DNA from: Gracilibacteraceae bacterium
GTDB lineage: Bacteria; Bacillota; Desulfitobacteriia; Desulfitobacteriales; Syntrophobotulaceae
Assembly (NCBI GenBank): GCA_031263945.1
Contig: JAISEW010000155.1
Span: 1-5,554, forward strand
Reading direction: 5' to 3'
Length of the DNA: 5,554 nucleotides
The notes below the pieces were generated by a model. The model was given only the letters and a program-made list of their open reading frames with translations, had not been told where the DNA came from and did no database searches. Below are positions 3,928 through 5,554 of the stretch, in pieces. Both the position numbers and the translations under genes were made by a program. Positions within the stretch are counted from its first letter, which is position 1, and every line of letters begins with the position of its first letter.

Positions 3928-5554
3928 ATGGCGGACAAGTGGATCAAGTTCTGTCTGGCGATCATTATAGGCGGAGCGGTCAGCGTTTGGGGCGGCCGGG
4001 CCGTTTTCCTGCCGGGCCTGGCGCTGAGTATTTGGCTGCTGACGGGGGTTTTGCTCTGGCGGCCGCGGGGATTTTGGGCATACGAGCGGCGCCCGCTTGT
4101 CATATTTTTAGTGTTGGGCCTGTTAGCCGGTTTTTTGTGCGGCGCGACCGGAGAGCGCCATTTGGCGCCGCCGCTCGCGCTGGAGCGGGTACGGATAGAA
4201 GGCAGGCTGCTGGACTGGTGGATCGAAGCGGAGAGCGCGCAGGGGATCATCCGCCTGACCGGGAGCGGTGGCGCGGTTTCGGGCGCTCTCGATTCGCTGT
4301 CCGGGCAAAAATATGTCCTGCGCGTGTGGGGCAGCGCGGATCAATTGGCCGAAGCGGGATGGGCGGACCTGAATCCGGGGGATACCATTGGTTTTACCGG
4401 GGATATCATCCAGCCGGAGCCCCCGCTGGGCGGGGGTGATTTTGACGCTCCTCTTTATTACGCGACACGGGGGCTGAGCGGCAAAATCACAGCCAGGTCG
4501 GAGGCGGCCGCGGTCCAAGACGGCCGGCCGCCTCCGGCCTGGCTGCTCCGGCTGGGGGTCAGACACTGGGTGGAAAAGCATTGGCCCGGGAGAGAAGGGG
4601 TCATAGAAGGCATACTGTTCGGCCAGACTTCCCGTCTGGCGGAGGAAGACGCCGAACTTTACAAAGTCACGGGGGTTTATCATGTATTCGCGGCTTCCGG
4701 CTCCAATGTCGCTTTTGTTATCGCCCTTGCCTGGACTTGCTGTTTCTTCCTGCCCCGGCGGGCCAGGATCTTGGCGGTGTGGGCCGCCGTGGTCTTTTAC
4801 GCTCTGCTTTGCAGCGGTAACCCGCCGATTTTGCGCGCCTCGCTTCTGGGCAGCGCCGTTTTGCTGGGCCGGCTGGGGCAAGGCCGGGTTTCCGGCCTGC
4901 GCTGGCTGGCTCTCACCGCGGTGGGGCTTTTTGCCCTGAATCCGCTTTACCTGAAAGATATTTCTTTTTTGCTCTCTTACGGCGCCACCTGGGGCATCCT
5001 CATCGTCACGCCGGCTCTCGACCGGCGGCCCTGGCTGCGCGGCTGGCCGCCGGTCCTGCGTTCGGCGCTTTTAGTTTCGCTGGGGGCGCAGATCGCCATC
5101 ACGCCTCTTTTGCTCACGGCGTTTCAGCGCCTCTCTTTGATCGGTCTCGCGGCGAATATTGCCGTACTCTTTCTCTTGGGGGCGGTATTGGAACTCGGGC
5201 TCTTAGGGATGCTCACTTTGTGGCTGCCGCCGGCGGCTTACGCGTTTTTCCAGGCGGGGGTCTGGCTGGCCGCCGGGGCCGACGCACTGCTGGCCCTATT
5301 GGCGCGGGCGCCGGGCGCATATGTCTGGGTCGTGCATCCGGGGCTTTGGTTTTACCTTCTTTGGTATATAAGCCTGTTTCTTTGGCTCTCGGACAGGGAA
5401 ATGCTGGCATTCAGGGCGCGGGCCCTGCTCCGCCGCCTGGCCGGTCACTGCGGCTGGCGGCCGCTGCCTGTCAGAGCGCCCGGGCCGGGAAACGGGAGAT
5501 GGGGGGAGCGTCTTCGCCGTCTCGCCCCGCTCTTTGTACTGGCGCTGCTACTTT
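3928..5554 (+). CDS. comEC: ComEC/Rec2 family DNA-uptake channel (C-terminus outside window)
   Basis: ComEC is the inner-membrane channel that passes single-stranded DNA into the cell. The visible 542 residues run open to the window end. Residues 1-75 contain N-terminal membrane segments. Residues 85-190 are a soluble, beta-rich DUF4131/OB-like region (VRIEGRLLDWW, LNPGDTIGFTGDI). The competence-domain core begins at about 225: EGILFGQTSRL, then VTGVYHVFAASGSNVAFVIAL (about 247-267). PPILRASLLGSA (299-310) and NPLYLKDISFLLSYGATWGI (338-357) follow, with further membrane helices up to about 487. The conserved loop reads FAASGSNV, where many family members have AISGLHV; this looks like a subfamily variant. 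After a basic stretch (491-531) a new hydrophobic segment begins (RLAPLFVLALLL). The C-terminal metallo-beta-lactamase-like domain common in the family (usual total 700-800 residues) would lie off-window. The ATG follows the comEA TAA with no gap. Confidence 0.95.
   Translation, partial: MADKWIKFCLAIIIGGAVSVWGGRAVFLPGLALSIWLLTGVLLWRPRGFWAYERRPLVIFLVLGLLAGFLCGATGERHLAPPLALERVRIEGRLLDWWIEAESAQGIIRLTGSGGAVSGALDSLSGQKYVLRVWGSADQLAEAGWADLNPGDTIGFTGDIIQPEPPLGGGDFDAPLYYATRGLSGKITARSEAAAVQDGRPPPAWLLRLGVRHWVEKHWPGREGVIEGILFGQTSRLAEEDAELYKVTGVYHVFAASGSNVAFVIALAWTCCFFLPRRARILAVWAAVVFYALLCSGNPPILRASLLGSAVLLGRLGQGRVSGLRWLALTAVGLFALNPLYLKDISFLLSYGATWGILIVTPALDRRPWLRGWPPVLRSALLVSLGAQIAITPLLLTAFQRLSLIGLAANIAVLFLLGAVLELGLLGMLTLWLPPAAYAFFQAGVWLAAGADALLALLARAPGAYVWVVHPGLWFYLLWYISLFLWLSDREMLAFRARALLRRLAGHCGWRPLPVRAPGPGNGRWGERLRRLAPLFVLALLL

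Noticed and set aside
3465..4250. Long minus-strand open frame (about 260 codons) opposite comEA and the start of comEC
   Set aside because: It is a shadow frame in GC-rich coding DNA. The opposite strand has unmistakable ComEA and ComEC domains, and the antisense product has no recognisable fold and is Ser/Ala/Arg-rich.
4123..4881. Minus-strand open frame of about 250 codons opposite comEC
   Set aside because: The composition is Arg/Pro/Gln-rich without motifs, and it is fully explained by the comEC reading frame on the plus strand.

Overview
The window looks like a chromosomal segment of a Firmicute, probably of the Clostridia/Negativicutes type. The grounds are a ComEA–ComEC late-competence pair with Firmicute-type architecture, strong GGAGG-type ribosome binding sites, a perfect sigma-A-type promoter, and a short DtxR-family repressor. 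I cannot name a genus. Base composition changes by eye across the window: AT-richer in the central regulator operon (about 2000-3300) and very GC-rich in comEC (from 3928).

Left block (1-1974, minus strand): a two-component system. A membrane histidine kinase (1879 to 554) is followed by a response regulator that runs off the left edge (419 to 1). Wedged at the kinase/regulator junction is a small degraded element of about 200 bp. It has near-perfect inverted repeat arms (392-410 and 556-574) around the C-terminal part of a four-helix-bundle protein of the S23/23S rRNA intervening-sequence family. The element appears to supply the last codons and stop of the kinase, and the ribosome binding site, start codon and first dozen codons of the response regulator.

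Middle block (1975-3196): a divergent control region followed by a three-gene plus-strand operon. The control region holds a minus-strand extended -10, an A-tract repeat placed like an UP element, and a TTGACA-17-TATAAT promoter whose -10 lies inside a 10-bp-arm inverted repeat. The operon encodes a histidine-rich MarR-family regulator, a 122-residue DtxR/MntR-type metalloregulator, and a 68-residue lysine/cysteine-rich small protein. This looks like a metal-responsive regulatory cassette, but no transporter gene is present in the window.

Right block (3197-5554, plus strand): a 131-bp AT-rich gap, then comEA (membrane-anchored DNA receptor with SLBB and helix-hairpin-helix motifs) and comEC (DNA-uptake channel, cut by the window end). 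They are directly abutted, so translation is probably coupled. Together they would bind external double-stranded DNA and pass one strand across the membrane.

The most unusual item is the inverted-repeat/four-helix-bundle remnant that has become part of two neighbouring functional genes.
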